A stretch of 64,000 nucleotides of DNA from the NCBI RefSeq assembly GCF_041021895.1, contig NZ_CP157428.1:930001-994000 (forward strand). Reading direction: 5' to 3'. Shown here piece by piece: positions 34,662 to 45,142 of this stretch. Source of the stretch: Acinetobacter sp. XH1741 (lineage in GTDB: Bacteria > Pseudomonadota > Gammaproteobacteria > Pseudomonadales > Moraxellaceae). A program made the translations under genes and the position numbers. The stretch's first letter is position 1; each line of letters starts with the position of its first letter. Under the pieces are notes generated by a model, which did no database searches, was not told the origin of the DNA, and saw only the letters and a list, made by a program, of their open reading frames with translations.

Positions 34662-35816
34662 TTGGCTGTATTAAACCCTGCTTCTATTCCGTTATCTTTA
34701 TATATCCACATGCCTTGGTGCGTGCGTAAATGTCCATATTGTGACTTTAACTCGCATGCTGTACCTGATGGTGCGCTTTCAGCAGAGCTTGAGCAAACTT
34801 ATTTAAAAGCGTTGGTGGCTGACTTTGAAACTCAAGTTGAGATGGCACAGGGGCGTTCAATTCACAGTGTGTTCATTGGTGGTGGAACACCTTCACTCAT
34901 TTCTGCTAAAGGTTATGCTTGGTTGTTTGAACAGCTTAAGTCACGACTTAACTTTGAAGATGACTGTGAAATTACCTTAGAGGCCAATCCGGGTACATTA
35001 GAACATGATCCGTTTGCAGGCTATTTAGAAGCGGGTATTAATCGTTTATCGATTGGTGTGCAGACTTTTAATACTGATCACTTGCAAAAGCTAGGTCGTA
35101 TTCATTCAGCAAACAATGCTATGGATGCAATAGAACAGGCAAGACAAGCAGGCTTTAAACGAGTTAATGTCGATTTAATGCATGGTCTGCCTGAGCAAAC
35201 TTTAGAGCAAGCGCTTTATGATTTAAAGGTCGCTGTAGAGCAGGGGGCGACACATATCAGTTGGTATCAACTCACCATTGAGCCAAACACGGTATTCTTC
35301 CGTACTCAACCTGTTTTACCTCAAGATGAAGTGTTAGAGGACATTCAAGAGCAAGGTGAAGCCTATCTAAAAGCAAATGGCTTTGTAAACTATGAAGTGT
35401 CGGCTTGGCGCAAAGAGCAGCCTTCTGCCCATAATTTAAATTACTGGGAGTTTGGCGATTATCTTGCAATTGGTGCAGGGGCACATGGCAAAGTGACACA
35501 ACCAGATGGCGTATACCGTTTCCAAAAGACTCGTTTGCCAAAAGATTACTTAGCTAAGGTCCCAGCCGAGCATTTGCAAATGAAAAAAATTGAGGCAGAT
35601 GCGCTACCTTTTGAATTTATGATGAATGCTTTGCGTTTAAATAATGGGGTAAAAGCTGAGCTATATGAGCAGCGTACAGGTGCAAGTTTAGAGGGTTTAA
35701 ATGAGGTGCTCACTTCACTACGTTCGAGAAAGTTATTGGTAGAAGACAGCTCTCGTTTAGCTTGTACAGAGCAGGGGCATATTTTCTTAAACTCGGTACT
35801 AGAAGAGTTTTTATAA
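34662..35816 (+). CDS. hemW: Radical SAM heme chaperone HemW
   Basis: 384 residues; delivers heme to respiratory proteins. The radical SAM cluster is CVRKCPYCDFNSH (CxxxCxYC), followed by FIGGGTPSLI and ITLEANPGT motifs and a C-terminal winged-helix (HemN_C) domain. The start is TTG at 34662, with GGA 9 bases upstream; no ATG precedes the cluster at a suitable place. A terminator follows 16 bases after the stop. Confidence 0.92.
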   Translation: MAVLNPASIPLSLYIHMPWCVRKCPYCDFNSHAVPDGALSAELEQTYLKALVADFETQVEMAQGRSIHSVFIGGGTPSLISAKGYAWLFEQLKSRLNFEDDCEITLEANPGTLEHDPFAGYLEAGINRLSIGVQTFNTDHLQKLGRIHSANNAMDAIEQARQAGFKRVNVDLMHGLPEQTLEQALYDLKVAVEQGATHISWYQLTIEPNTVFFRTQPVLPQDEVLEDIQEQGEAYLKANGFVNYEVSAWRKEQPSAHNLNYWEFGDYLAIGAGAHGKVTQPDGVYRFQKTRLPKDYLAKVPAEHLQMKKIEADALPFEFMMNALRLNNGVKAELYEQRTGASLEGLNEVLTSLRSRKLLVEDSSRLACTEQGHIFLNSVLEEFL

Positions 35817-35832
35817 TCAAATAGTCATAAAG

Positions 35833-35864
35833 CAAAAGCCGCACAATGAGATGCGGCTTTTTTT
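35833..35864. terminator. Terminator between hemW and the SDR gene
   Basis: AAAAGCCGCA/TGCGGCTTTT stem with about 8-nt loop and a run of seven T, between convergent genes. Confidence 0.9.
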
Positions 35865-35868
35865 GATT

Positions 35869-36624
35869 TTAGCGTGTGGTATAGCCGCCATTTGCAAAAA
35901 TAGTTTGGCCTGTAATCCACCAACCATCGGTCACCAGAAAGCGAACTAGAGGTTCGATGTCTTCAATTTTAGTAAGCCCCCCTAAAGCTGACGCTGATTT
36001 ATGGTAAGCCACTGCTTCAGCAGATTCCTGTCCATAGAAAAACGGTGTATCCATAGGGCCAGGGGCAACAGCTGTCACAGAAATTTGACGATCACCAAAT
36101 TCTTTGGATGCAGCGCGTGTGTAATGCTCAACAGGAGCCTTTAAACCCTCATAGGTTGAATAGAGGCCCGTGTAGGCTGCCAAAAGAGAAGTCACGATTG
36201 AACAGATTTTTCCGCCGTCATTTAAATGACGACCAGCCGATTGAATAAAGAAATAGGCAATTTTTGAGTTGATATCGCTCATGCTATCAAACTCTTGTTC
36301 TGTGGTATCTAAAAACGATTTCTTTAAAACCTTTCCAACCGTATTAATGGCAATATCAACTCCACCAAAATGTTGTGTGGTATCTACAAAAAGCTTTTCG
36401 ATGTTATCAATATGAGTTAGGTCTGCTTGAATTAGAATAGCATCTGCACCCAATGCTTTTACATCTGCAAGCGTCTGTTCTGCATCTGCCTGAGTTTCAA
36501 CACTGTTGTAATGAATCGCAAGCTTTGCACCTTGTTCTGCAAACTTACGGCTAATGAGTCCACCTAAGTTTTTTGCACCGCCTGTAATCAATACAACTTT
36601 ATCTTTAAGGCTATGAGTTGCCAT
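35869..36624 (-). CDS. SDR-family oxidoreductase
   Basis: 251 residues, classical short-chain dehydrogenase. NAD(P)-binding VLITGGAKNLGG at 11-22, catalytic Ser in CSIVTSLLA and YxxxK in TYEGLKA, and VAPGPMDTPFF. Substrate unknown. Divergent from a LysR regulator 112 bases away, the usual arrangement for a regulated target. Confidence 0.88.
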   Translation of the reverse strand: MATHSLKDKVVLITGGAKNLGGLISRKFAEQGAKLAIHYNSVETQADAEQTLADVKALGADAILIQADLTHIDNIEKLFVDTTQHFGGVDIAINTVGKVLKKSFLDTTEQEFDSMSDINSKIAYFFIQSAGRHLNDGGKICSIVTSLLAAYTGLYSTYEGLKAPVEHYTRAASKEFGDRQISVTAVAPGPMDTPFFYGQESAEAVAYHKSASALGGLTKIEDIEPLVRFLVTDGWWITGQTIFANGGYTTR

Positions 36625-36736
36625 GATGTTATTCCTATGATGACTTGTTTTAATGTGTTTTTAGTCTAGATTGGCGGTAATTTTTGATCAATTATGCTAG
36701 TTTGGTTTAACTATTCAGAAAATACGAACAATAAAA

Positions 36737-37633
36737 ATGGATCGTTTGCAGCAATTTTTTATTTTTACGGAAGTCGCTAAACGACAAAGCTTTAGTGAAG
36801 TTGCAAATCAGCTAGATTTGCCACGCTCTACAGTGACTAGTGCTATTCAACAGCTTGAAACTCACTATGGAGTACGTTTATTTCATCGCACTACGCGTAA
36901 AGTAAGCCTGACGCAAGATGGGCACAGAATATTGCCAGAATGCCAAAACCTGTTATTTGATTATGAACAGTTAGAGCAACTCATTCAGACGCAAAAGCAG
37001 CATTATCGTGGCACATTAAAAATTTCAATGCCGACTCGTATTGCACATCAAGTGATTATTCCTGAGTTACCCGATTTTTATAGCCGTTATCCAGATATTT
37101 ACTTACAGCTCACGAGTTCCGATGACCTTACAGATCTTATTGAAAAGGGAATTGACTGTGTGGTTCGGGTTGGGCAGTTAGATAATAGTAGTTTAATCGC
37201 GAAGTTTGTTGGTAACTTGATTATGGTGAACTGTGCAAGTCCCCATTATTTAGAACAATACGGTATTCCTGAACAATTAGAAGATTTATCTCACCACAAA
37301 CTCATTAACTACGCAGGAGCCGTAGGGGAAAAGCAGGGCGTATTTGTATATTCGGGTGGAACCGTGATGATGGATAGTGCTTTGAGTGTAAATAATACCG
37401 AGGCCTATAGTGCTGCAGCTTGTGCAGGTTTGGGGATTATTCAAGTACCTTACTATGATGTTCAAGATAAAATTGAGCAAGGTATTTTAGTTGAAGTGTT
37501 GAGTGCTTATAGTGCGCCGTCACTTCCACTTAATATTTTATATCCGAACCGGAGTTATATTCCCAAGCGACTTGAAGTTTTTATGAATTGGGTAGGGGAA
37601 ATTTTAAATCGCAAATGCATCGTCATCTTTTAG
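36737..37633 (+). CDS. LysR-family transcriptional regulator
   Basis: 298 residues. N-terminal winged HTH (LQQFFIFTEVAKRQSFSEVA, then LPRSTVTSAIQQLE) and a C-terminal substrate-binding domain ending KRLEVFMNWVGEIL. Divergent from the SDR gene, which it probably regulates (inference from position). Has a terminator directly after the stop. Confidence 0.9.
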   Translation: MDRLQQFFIFTEVAKRQSFSEVANQLDLPRSTVTSAIQQLETHYGVRLFHRTTRKVSLTQDGHRILPECQNLLFDYEQLEQLIQTQKQHYRGTLKISMPTRIAHQVIIPELPDFYSRYPDIYLQLTSSDDLTDLIEKGIDCVVRVGQLDNSSLIAKFVGNLIMVNCASPHYLEQYGIPEQLEDLSHHKLINYAGAVGEKQGVFVYSGGTVMMDSALSVNNTEAYSAAACAGLGIIQVPYYDVQDKIEQGILVEVLSAYSAPSLPLNILYPNRSYIPKRLEVFMNWVGEILNRKCIVIF

Positions 37634-37659
37634 TCATAAAAGCAAAATAAGATGACAAT

Positions 37660-37690
37660 AAAAAAGCCTCTCGAAGGGAGAGGCTTTTTA
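37660..37690. terminator. Terminator shared by the LysR gene and the tRNA-Lys pair
   Basis: GCCTCTC/GAGAGGC stem (loop about 4-5 nt) with A-run before and T-run after; serves the plus-strand LysR gene and, mirrored, the minus-strand tRNA transcript. Confidence 0.88.
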
Positions 37691-37695
37691 GAATT

Positions 37696-37771
37696 TGGTG
37701 GGTCGTCCGCGACTCGAACGCGGGACCAACGGATTAAAAGTCCGCTGCTCTACCAACTGAGCTAACGACCC
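37696..37771 (-). tRNA. tRNA-Lys(TTT), second of tandem pair
   Basis: 76 nt with encoded CCA. On the minus strand GGGTCGTTAGCTCAGT starts the acceptor and D arm, the anticodon loop CTTTTAA gives TTT (Lys), and the T arm is CGCGTTCGAGTCGCG. Identical to the copy at 37793. Confidence 0.98.
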
Positions 37772-37792
37772 AAATAGGTCAAAACAAATAAG

Positions 37793-37868
37793 TGGTGGGT
37801 CGTCCGCGACTCGAACGCGGGACCAACGGATTAAAAGTCCGCTGCTCTACCAACTGAGCTAACGACCC
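37793..37868 (-). tRNA. tRNA-Lys(TTT), first of tandem pair
   Basis: 76 nt with encoded CCA, anticodon TTT, identical in sequence to the other copy. 21 bases separate them, so they are cut from one precursor. Confidence 0.98.
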
Positions 37869-37880
37869 TGAGCGAGGTTT

Positions 37881-37901
37881 AAGTAAAACAATGTTTTACT
37901 T
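37881..37901. other. Perfect 9-bp hairpin in the tRNA leader
   Basis: AAGTAAAAC, AAT loop, GTTTTACTT, 12 bases 5' of the first tRNA-Lys in the precursor. Its role (processing, or remnant of a palindrome) is unknown. Confidence 0.5.
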
Positions 37902-38000
37902 GAATGTGTGAGAAGATCTATGATTTTCTTTAGCATTCAAACTCGAACTGACTCAGAGAGAAGTAATACTTCTAAACACTGTATCGTTTTGATGTCGCGT

Positions 38001-38028
38001 ATTTTAGCAAGTTATTCAACTAACACAA
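38001..38028 (-). promoter_or_regulatory. Promoter of the tRNA-Lys operon
   Basis: On the minus strand TTGTGT (38023-38028), 16-bp spacer, TAAAAT (38001-38006), followed by a GC-rich discriminator (ACGCGAC) typical of stable-RNA, stringently controlled promoters. Leader would be about 125 nt. Confidence 0.6.
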
Positions 38029-38100
38029 GAGGAAATTTCAAAACATTTGCATGATTGCCTATAAAAAGCACGATTTCCTCTTGTTTAGCTAAAAAATAAA

Positions 38101-39942
38101 CTAAAAACGGTATTTATATGCCTGAATGTTGTCAAAAATTTCAGTCGTGATGTCGCAATAACTGTTTGCACCAGGCAATAAAGCGAGTAAACGTTCAGAA
38201 GTTTTGTTCGGATTAAACGCATCTTCCTTCAATTTATTCTTCTGATATTTAAATGTACCTGTTGTTTCGACCTTTTTTTGCACACGCAAAAACACAGGTA
38301 CAGCATAAGCAGGTAAACATTTCTTAAATACAGTGACCATTTCGGTTAAATCTGCATCATTTAACTCTTCGTTATCGGCCAGTGTGATGGCTGCCATACC
38401 AGCACGGCCGTTGGTATTTGGAATTTCTACACCATAAACGACAGCTTCAGCAATTTTTTCATATTCACACACCATGTTTTCCACTTCGGTAGTGGATACG
38501 TTTTCACCTTTCCAGCGGAAGGTATCGCCTAAGCGGTCAACAAACTGAGCATGACGGAAACCGATATCACGGACTAAATCACCTGTGTTGAAATAAGAGT
38601 CGCCTTTTTTGAAAACATCTTTCCAGATCACTGATTTGTTCTTTTCAGGGTCGGTATAGCCATCAAATGGAGAGCGGCTAGTAATTTTTCCAACTAACAG
38701 ACCAACTTCACCTGCTTTTACTTTTTGACACCAGCCATTTTTATCGCGTATTGGTTCGTTTTTCTCTTTATCAAATTGAACGATGGCATATGGAGTAGGA
38801 GAGAAGCCAACCGTGTTGTCAAAGTTGAAAATATTGCTAAATCCAACGTTACCTTCACTTGATGCATAAAGCTCAAGGACTTCTTTAACACCGAAACGTT
38901 GTTTGAACTTGTCCCAAATATTTGGACGCATACCGTTACCAATCATTTTGGTAACACGGTGATTGCGGTCAAGCTCGGTAACAGGAGCATCCATTAGGTA
39001 ACGACAAAGTTCCCCGACATAACCAATCGCAGAAGCATTAAATTTTTGAACATCTTTCCAGAATGCACTGGTCGAATATTTACGTCGAATCGCAAGTGTC
39101 GCACTTCCAGCAATGACACCACACCAGCAAACCACCACACCTGTTGCGTGGTAAAGCGGTAGGGTCACATACATAACATCATCCGGTCCCAAATTTAAGA
39201 TATGACCATAAGTGCCGTATGCGAGTGTCCAGCGACTATGCTTGAAAATAACAGCCTTTGGTAAACCGGTTGTACCTGATGTGTAGATATAGAACAAACC
39301 ATCATTCCCAGTGACAGAGCGAGTCGTCGATGGGTTAAATTTGGGGAATTGATCAATTTGGTCAGCCAGATTTGCATAACCTTGAGGCGCTGTACCCGAT
39401 TTTTGACGTGTAGCTTGATCTGCGAACCAATGAAAACGGTCTTTAGGAACATTTAAATCTTGACGAATTTCATCAATAGCAGTTCTAACTTCTTCGCCCG
39501 CGATGACGGCAATTGGTTTTACTAAATTGATGCTATGAGCGAGAACTTTACCCACTTGAGATGTATTCACAAGTGCAATCGTGACACCAATTTTGGCTAG
39601 ACCAACAATTGTTGCGATTAGCTCAGAGCGGTTTTCAATCATTACAGCAATGACATCCCCCTTACGCGCTCCGAGAGAAAGATAATAATGGGAAATCTGG
39701 TTAGCCCATTCATTTAAAGCTTCATAAGAGTAACTTTGATCTTCAAATAATAAGGCAGTGCCTTTCGGATTTCTTTTAACAGCTTTTTCAAAAGCAATAC
39801 CCAACCCCGTTGGAGTATGTGATGTTCTTAAATAAGCCTGTTTAAGACCATTTAGGATATGGGGTACTTTGGGAATGAAGCTAGGAAGTCTTGTGGCAAC
39901 ATCACCAAGCGTAATGATATCGGTCTGTGTTGTCTGGCTCAT
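38101..39942 (-). CDS. Long-chain acyl-CoA synthetase
   Basis: 613 residues, AMP-forming ligase. ATP motif YIYTSGTTGLPKAVIFKH, middle LYASSEGNVGF, and FRWKGENVSTTEVE near the C-terminus, which resemble the VLCFA/fatty-acid transport-protein type (FATP/FadD-like) synthetases more than E. coli FadD. Converts fatty acids (possibly sterol-like acids) to CoA esters. Start at the ATG ending at 39942, with AGGA 6 bases upstream; the longer frame lacks a ribosome site. Single gene downstream in direction from rne. Confidence 0.88.
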   Translation of the reverse strand: MSQTTQTDIITLGDVATRLPSFIPKVPHILNGLKQAYLRTSHTPTGLGIAFEKAVKRNPKGTALLFEDQSYSYEALNEWANQISHYYLSLGARKGDVIAVMIENRSELIATIVGLAKIGVTIALVNTSQVGKVLAHSINLVKPIAVIAGEEVRTAIDEIRQDLNVPKDRFHWFADQATRQKSGTAPQGYANLADQIDQFPKFNPSTTRSVTGNDGLFYIYTSGTTGLPKAVIFKHSRWTLAYGTYGHILNLGPDDVMYVTLPLYHATGVVVCWCGVIAGSATLAIRRKYSTSAFWKDVQKFNASAIGYVGELCRYLMDAPVTELDRNHRVTKMIGNGMRPNIWDKFKQRFGVKEVLELYASSEGNVGFSNIFNFDNTVGFSPTPYAIVQFDKEKNEPIRDKNGWCQKVKAGEVGLLVGKITSRSPFDGYTDPEKNKSVIWKDVFKKGDSYFNTGDLVRDIGFRHAQFVDRLGDTFRWKGENVSTTEVENMVCEYEKIAEAVVYGVEIPNTNGRAGMAAITLADNEELNDADLTEMVTVFKKCLPAYAVPVFLRVQKKVETTGTFKYQKNKLKEDAFNPNKTSERLLALLPGANSYCDITTEIFDNIQAYKYRF

Positions 39943-40069
39943 ATCAATCCTATTTATTTTTCGATCAATCCAAAAAAGGTTGTGTGGGCAAAAGTCCATT
40001 AGTTTGCATGGTTCATCATGCTTTTAAAACTTTTCTTCTAGTGCAATCAACCTAATTGGTTAAAAATAA

Positions 40070-40104
40070 CAAAAAAAACCTAGTCATCGAAATGACTAGG
40101 TTTG
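40070..40104 (-). terminator. Terminator of rne
   Basis: On the minus strand CCTAGTCAT/ATGACTAGG stem with a short loop and a run of eight T. Confidence 0.9.
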
Positions 40105-40133
40105 TTTAAATTAGCTGCAATTGAGCAAATTGC

Positions 40134-43100
40134 TTACTCAGCTACAGGATTGGCTTTTTTAGGTGGACGACCACGAGGGCGACGAGGGCGACTCGGTTTA
40201 TCCTTGTCAGCTTTTGCGTCTTCTGACTCGGCCTCAGCGGTTGCTTCAACCGGTGCTGCTGTATCTTCAACTGCTGCTTTTGCTTTATTTGCAGCTTTTG
40301 ATGGAGCAGGTGCCTTTGCTACAGGAGCTTGAGCTACAGTTTCTGTAGTTTTTTCTTCTACAGGTTCTGGAGACGCTTCAGGTTGTGTTGCTTCAGTTGA
40401 CTGATTAAGTTCAAGCGGTTGCTGTTCTGGTGCAACAGGAGCTTGAGTTTCAGTAGGCTCAGCAACAGTTTCTTCAGCTACAGGAGCAGCAGGAGTAACT
40501 TCTTCCGCAGGAGCAGAATGTTGTTGTTTCACTTGCTCAAAAGCTTGTTCCGCAGCTAGTTTTGCCAAACGACGGCGCTCACGCGGATCATTTGCAACAC
40601 GTGGAGTTGGAGCTTGCGATGGAGTAAGTGGAAGTACGGGTGCTGGTTCTGCTTCTTCAGCTGGTTTACGGCTTGGAAGTTCTGCATCACGAGTTACCGG
40701 TTTTTTCTCTTCTGTTTCAGAAGTTACTTCAACCACCAAAGTACTAGCGTACTGCTCTGCAAACTTCTGCAATGCACGATTAAACGTTGGTACTAAACCA
40801 AATTGTTCAATTAGTACCGTGCAGTCTTCGCCATAAACGTGACGAATCAAGCTACCAATCGTGTATTGTGCCAAAGTCGGAATTTGCGATGGCGTAACAG
40901 AAGGAGCCGCAGCTTTAGCTTGTTTAGCCCCACGTTGCTGGCGACGACGCATACGAGGGTCATTGCTAGCACGTTGGATTTGTTGTGGCTGAGTAGCCTC
41001 TTCAGTTGGCTGAACAACTTCTTTAACTTCAGCAGCAACAGCTTTCTCTTCTACAACAGGTGCAGGAGTTGGCTCTTGAGCGACTTCAGCAGGTGCAGCT
41101 TCAACACGTTCAACTTGCTTTTCACCTGTTAGCGCAACAATTTCGCTTTGTCCTTGATCAACATTGATAATTAAAGCTGTGTTCATGACGTCATGCTTAG
41201 GTGCATCGATCACATCAACTTTAATTTGTTTCTCATCAACAACAACTGGTGCCGGCGTATTTTGATTTTCATTTAATACGCTTGGATCGCGGTGGCGATT
41301 TGGACGGTTTGGACGTTGTTGATTGTTACGATCACGACGTGGCACAGCGTTTTCAGGTTGTTGTACATCATTATTTTGATGTTGCTGATCTTGCTGTTGT
41401 TGACGTTTTTGCTGACGTTTTAACTCACGTTGCTCTTGGCGTGACAATTGAACCACTTCTTCATGAACTTGGTGCTGATGCTGTTGTTGTTCATGTGGTT
41501 GGTGATGTTGTTCACGTTGCTCTTTATGCTTACGCTTTTTGTTGTTCTGACGTTGTTGTTGAGATTTATCATCTTTTTCAACATGTTCACGAACTTCTTG
41601 TTTCACAGGTGATTGTGAAATGTAAGCATTGTTTGTTTGAACTGGTGCAACTTCAGCAACTGCTGGCGCTACAACTTGTCCAAACTGACCACGACTTACT
41701 GCGCCGGTATTGATCATTTGCTCAATTGCAGCAGCTGCATTTTGTGCTGAACGAGATTGATCAACTGTTTGCGCTTGTTTTTGAACAAATAAATTTTCTA
41801 ACCATGCACAAGGGCTTGCCGATTTTTGAGCAGAAGGCTGTTGTGCTACTGGTTGATTTGCATGGCTTGCTTTTTTCTGAGCAGGGGCATTATTTGAAGC
41901 TGGAGCTGCTGCATGTGCATGCCCATGATCTGCTTCTTCTAAATGCCATTCAGAAGACTCATAACCTAACTCTTTTTCACTAGAACGAGTTGCTTCAGTA
42001 CGTTCATAGCTAGATGGTGCAAAGCCATCTGGGTTATAAGCGATTTCGTAATGTGGAGTTTCTAAGTGTGGATGAGGTAATACAGTCACACGTACACCAG
42101 AAGTCTGTTCTAAATACACCAGACTATGGCGTTTTTCATTGAGCAAGAATGCTGCAATTTCAACAGGAACCTCAACTTGAACTTCACCATGACGTTCACG
42201 AAGTGCAATTTCTTCCACTTTACGCATGATTGAAAGAGAAAGCGAACGTAGGTCGCGAACCATACCTGTACCATGACAGCGAGGGCACACATAACCTGTT
42301 GCTTCTTCAAGCGATGGACGTAAGCGCTGACGGCTCATTTCCATTAAACCAAAACGAGACAATTGACCGAACTGGATACGGGCACGATCGCTTTGTGTTG
42401 CTTCACGAAGTTTTGCTTCAACCATACGTTGGTTGCGTTCTTTAGTCATATCGATGAAGTCGATTACAACTAGACCACCAATGTCACGAAGACGAAGTTG
42501 GCGAGCAATTTCTTCTGCTGCTTCTAAGTTGGTATTAAGCGCAGTTTCTTCAACATCATGTCCGCGAGTTGATTTCGCAGAGTTGATGTCGATTGAAACT
42601 AAAGCTTCAGTCTGGTCAATTACGATTGAACCACCAGAAGGAAGTTTTACTTCACGCTCATAAGCAGTTTGAATTTGGCTCTCAATACCAAAATGAGCAA
42701 ACAACGGCTCGTTTAAAGTATAAGTTTTTAATTTGTCTAATTGACGTGGCATGACTGCTTTAACAAAGTTATATGCTTCGTTATAAGCCTGTTCGCTATC
42801 AATTAAGATTTCCGCAACGTCATCACGTAAGTAATCACGAATCGCACGTGTTACAACGCCAGCTTCTTGATGAACAAGCATCGGAGAAGGACCTGAGCTT
42901 GCTGTACTTTGAATTTGTGTCCAAAGGTCAAGCAAGTGTTGTAAATCGAGCTGTAATTCTTCTTGCGTGCGGCCAATACCAGCGGTACGTACAATCACGC
43001 TCATGCCGCGAGGTACATTTAAAGACGCTAAAATTTCTTTTAACTCTTCACGTACTGAACCTGAAATTTGACGGCTAATACCACCACCTTTCGGGTTGTT

Positions 43101-43487
43101 TGGCATGAGAACTAAATAGCGACCTGCAAGAGAAATAAAAGTAGAGAGTGCTGCACCTTTATTGCCACGCTCTTCTTTTTCAACCTGAACTAAAAGCTCA
43201 GTACCTTCAGTGATAAGTTCACGAATGTTTGAAGTCTGACGTGGGTCTGCTTGGAAATAGCTATTCGCAATTTCACGCATAGACAAGAAGCCTTGACGAC
43301 CTGCGCCGTATTCAACAAAAACAGCTTCTAAAGAAGGTTCTACGCGGGTGACATGGCCTTTATAGATATTGGATTTTTTCTGTTCTCGGGTACGATTTTC
43401 TAAATCAAAATCGTAAAGACGATTACCAGTGATAAGTGCAACGCGAACTTCTTCGGCGTGAGTTGCATTAATCAACATACGTTTCAT
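40134..43487 (-). CDS. rne: Ribonuclease E
   Basis: Endonuclease that initiates mRNA decay and processes rRNA and tRNA. 1117 residues. N-terminal catalytic half: [18 protein letters not shown] start, S1 domain (about 35-120), DNase-I-like site with IDFIDM, and Zn-link CPRCHGTGM near 405. C-terminal half is long, low complexity: Gln/His/Arg-rich stretches (about 640-740) then Ala/Pro/Glu/Val-rich repeats and a basic [11 protein letters not shown] tail, the degradosome scaffold. Start at ATG ending 43487; the longer frame begins in the leader. Pnp is at the other end of the window. Confidence 0.97.
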   Translation of the reverse strand: MKRMLINATHAEEVRVALITGNRLYDFDLENRTREQKKSNIYKGHVTRVEPSLEAVFVEYGAGRQGFLSMREIANSYFQADPRQTSNIRELITEGTELLVQVEKEERGNKGAALSTFISLAGRYLVLMPNNPKGGGISRQISGSVREELKEILASLNVPRGMSVIVRTAGIGRTQEELQLDLQHLLDLWTQIQSTASSGPSPMLVHQEAGVVTRAIRDYLRDDVAEILIDSEQAYNEAYNFVKAVMPRQLDKLKTYTLNEPLFAHFGIESQIQTAYEREVKLPSGGSIVIDQTEALVSIDINSAKSTRGHDVEETALNTNLEAAEEIARQLRLRDIGGLVVIDFIDMTKERNQRMVEAKLREATQSDRARIQFGQLSRFGLMEMSRQRLRPSLEEATGYVCPRCHGTGMVRDLRSLSLSIMRKVEEIALRERHGEVQVEVPVEIAAFLLNEKRHSLVYLEQTSGVRVTVLPHPHLETPHYEIAYNPDGFAPSSYERTEATRSSEKELGYESSEWHLEEADHGHAHAAAPASNNAPAQKKASHANQPVAQQPSAQKSASPCAWLENLFVQKQAQTVDQSRSAQNAAAAIEQMINTGAVSRGQFGQVVAPAVAEVAPVQTNNAYISQSPVKQEVREHVEKDDKSQQQRQNNKKRKHKEQREQHHQPHEQQQHQHQVHEEVVQLSRQEQRELKRQQKRQQQQDQQHQNNDVQQPENAVPRRDRNNQQRPNRPNRHRDPSVLNENQNTPAPVVVDEKQIKVDVIDAPKHDVMNTALIINVDQGQSEIVALTGEKQVERVEAAPAEVAQEPTPAPVVEEKAVAAEVKEVVQPTEEATQPQQIQRASNDPRMRRRQQRGAKQAKAAAPSVTPSQIPTLAQYTIGSLIRHVYGEDCTVLIEQFGLVPTFNRALQKFAEQYASTLVVEVTSETEEKKPVTRDAELPSRKPAEEAEPAPVLPLTPSQAPTPRVANDPRERRRLAKLAAEQAFEQVKQQHSAPAEEVTPAAPVAEETVAEPTETQAPVAPEQQPLELNQSTEATQPEASPEPVEEKTTETVAQAPVAKAPAPSKAANKAKAAVEDTAAPVEATAEAESEDAKADKDKPSRPRRPRGRPPKKANPVAE

Positions 43488-44209
43488 GGGTGTGACACCT
43501 AATAGTGACTCACACAAACAAACCAAACAAACTTAAAGGTTCTGAACGAACATCGAACATGACGGATCATTTCCCAGATCTCAAAATACTTGTGGTCTGA
43601 GTCATCTGTTACCGGCTACATTTAGCCTTAGCTTCGATTCTCGTCTGTGATGTAGGCAATACTGCTTCAACCTTTAAATCGGAATTCCTTTTTGCTTCAC
43701 TGGCGGGTGAGCGGTGCATTGGTTAATGACTTTCACTGTCATTGGCCGCAAAGTGACTTCTTTATTGGAAGTTTGATACGGAATGCTCATCGTATCGGTG
43801 CTTTCGGCAGCTCCAATGCATCAACGCTTTAGCCTGAAGGCAACATTAAGGAGCGATTTGTCTGATGTGTATCAGTTTACGTTCCATAACCAACTAGAGT
43901 TGGTAACATATTTTTTTGAACAAACTGAATTAAACGCAACAGTTTGTCATTTTGCCGATATAATAAGCCTTCGGCGTCGGCATAATTCTTTAGGACCAAT
44001 CCGAGCTGGTGATGAAAGCATCATTTTGATTGAGGTTTCAATCAGGGAAATTTCCCTTTAGATGTTCACTTACGGCGGTATCCGTGCGCTGACTATATCA
44101 AACCTTGCAGCATCTGCCTATGGGCTAAGCTTAGATTTCTTGTGAAAAAACTAAGCTAATCGGTCATTTATTAATCAAATTTCGTAAAATTTCAGGTTTA
44201 AATATTAGT
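43488..44209. other. 722-base divergent region between rne and rluC
   Basis: No credible gene. It must hold the promoters of rne (minus) and rluC (plus) and a long rne 5' leader, as expected for an enzyme that autoregulates through its leader. A forward TATAAT (43959-43964) lacks a good -35. A 7-bp stem AGCTTAG/CTAAGCT (44128-44157) lies before rluC. I could not assign transcription starts. Confidence 0.6.
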
Positions 44210-45142
44210 ATGAATTCTACACAGCAATGGCAAAGTGTCACTTGGTTTGAGGTGGATGAGCATCAAGCAGGACAACGAATCGATAATTTCCTGTTTTCGC
44301 GTTTAAAGGGTGTGCCAAAGAGTCGAATTTATCGTTTGATTCGTGAAGGTCAGGTTCGCGTGAATAAAAAACGTATTAAAGCCGAGACCAAGCTTGAAAT
44401 TGGAGATCAGATTCGCGTTGCGCCTATTCGCTATGAACAAAAAGATGAAACTGCTGTTCCTGTAAGTGATGGTGTGGCTCAAAGTTTATTAAGCCGCGTA
44501 GTCTATGAAGATGAAGGCCTGTTAGTTGTAAATAAGCCATCTGGTATTGCTGTACATGGTGGTAGCGGTGTTGCGTACGGTTTGATCGAGGCTTTACGTG
44601 CAGCGACAGGTAAAAAATATTTAGAACTCATTCACCGCATTGACCGTGACACTTCTGGTCTTGTCATGATTAGCAAAAAACGTAGCACTTTAAAGTTGCT
44701 GCAAGATATGCTGCGCGAGCACAAAATTCGTAAGACTTATGCAGCAATTGTAAAAGGTCAGGTGAGCCTTGATAAACAACTCATTGATGCGCCTTTATTT
44801 CGTTACGAGTTACCAAATGGTGAGCGTCGTGTACGTGTATCTAAAGAAGGTAAGCCAAGTAAAACTGAATGGGTGGTCGTAGAGCGTTTTAAAAATGCCA
44901 CATTGGTTCATGCTTCACCTTTGTCAGGGCGTACTCATCAAATTCGTGTACATGGTTTAAGTATTGGACATCCATTGGTTGGGGATGATAAATATGGCCA
45001 CAACACGGTATATGCAGGGCCTGAAGCGCGTCGTCTGTGTTTACATGCAATGCGTTTGGATATTCCGGGTTATCCCCCAATTGAAGCGCCTTTACCAGAA
45101 GATATGACCCAGTTGTTAAAGGCTTTGAGAGTAGCAAAATGA
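44210..45142 (+). CDS. rluC: 23S rRNA pseudouridine synthase RluC
   Basis: 310 residues; makes pseudouridine 955, 2504 and 2580 in 23S rRNA. N-terminal S4 RNA-binding domain (QRIDNFLFSRLKGVPKSRIY), catalytic Asp in HRIDRDTSGLVMISK, and the C-terminal SGRTHQIRVHGLSIGHPLVGD motif. Divergent from rne, as in E. coli, and overlapping the next gene by 4 bases. Confidence 0.95.
   Translation: MNSTQQWQSVTWFEVDEHQAGQRIDNFLFSRLKGVPKSRIYRLIREGQVRVNKKRIKAETKLEIGDQIRVAPIRYEQKDETAVPVSDGVAQSLLSRVVYEDEGLLVVNKPSGIAVHGGSGVAYGLIEALRAATGKKYLELIHRIDRDTSGLVMISKKRSTLKLLQDMLREHKIRKTYAAIVKGQVSLDKQLIDAPLFRYELPNGERRVRVSKEGKPSKTEWVVVERFKNATLVHASPLSGRTHQIRVHGLSIGHPLVGDDKYGHNTVYAGPEARRLCLHAMRLDIPGYPPIEAPLPEDMTQLLKALRVAK

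Noticed and set aside
37696..37868. Near-perfect direct repeat that could suggest a CRISPR or IS
   Set aside because: Both units are complete tRNA-Lys genes with CCA.
41249..41713. 154-residue open frame antisense to rne
   Set aside because: It is the shadow of the Gln/His/Arg-rich scaffold codons; composition is odd (His/Val/Asp-rich) and it lacks its own ribosome site.
43783..44061. 92-residue frame in the rne-rluC gap
   Set aside because: No ribosome site, no family, and it overlaps the expected rne leader and promoters.
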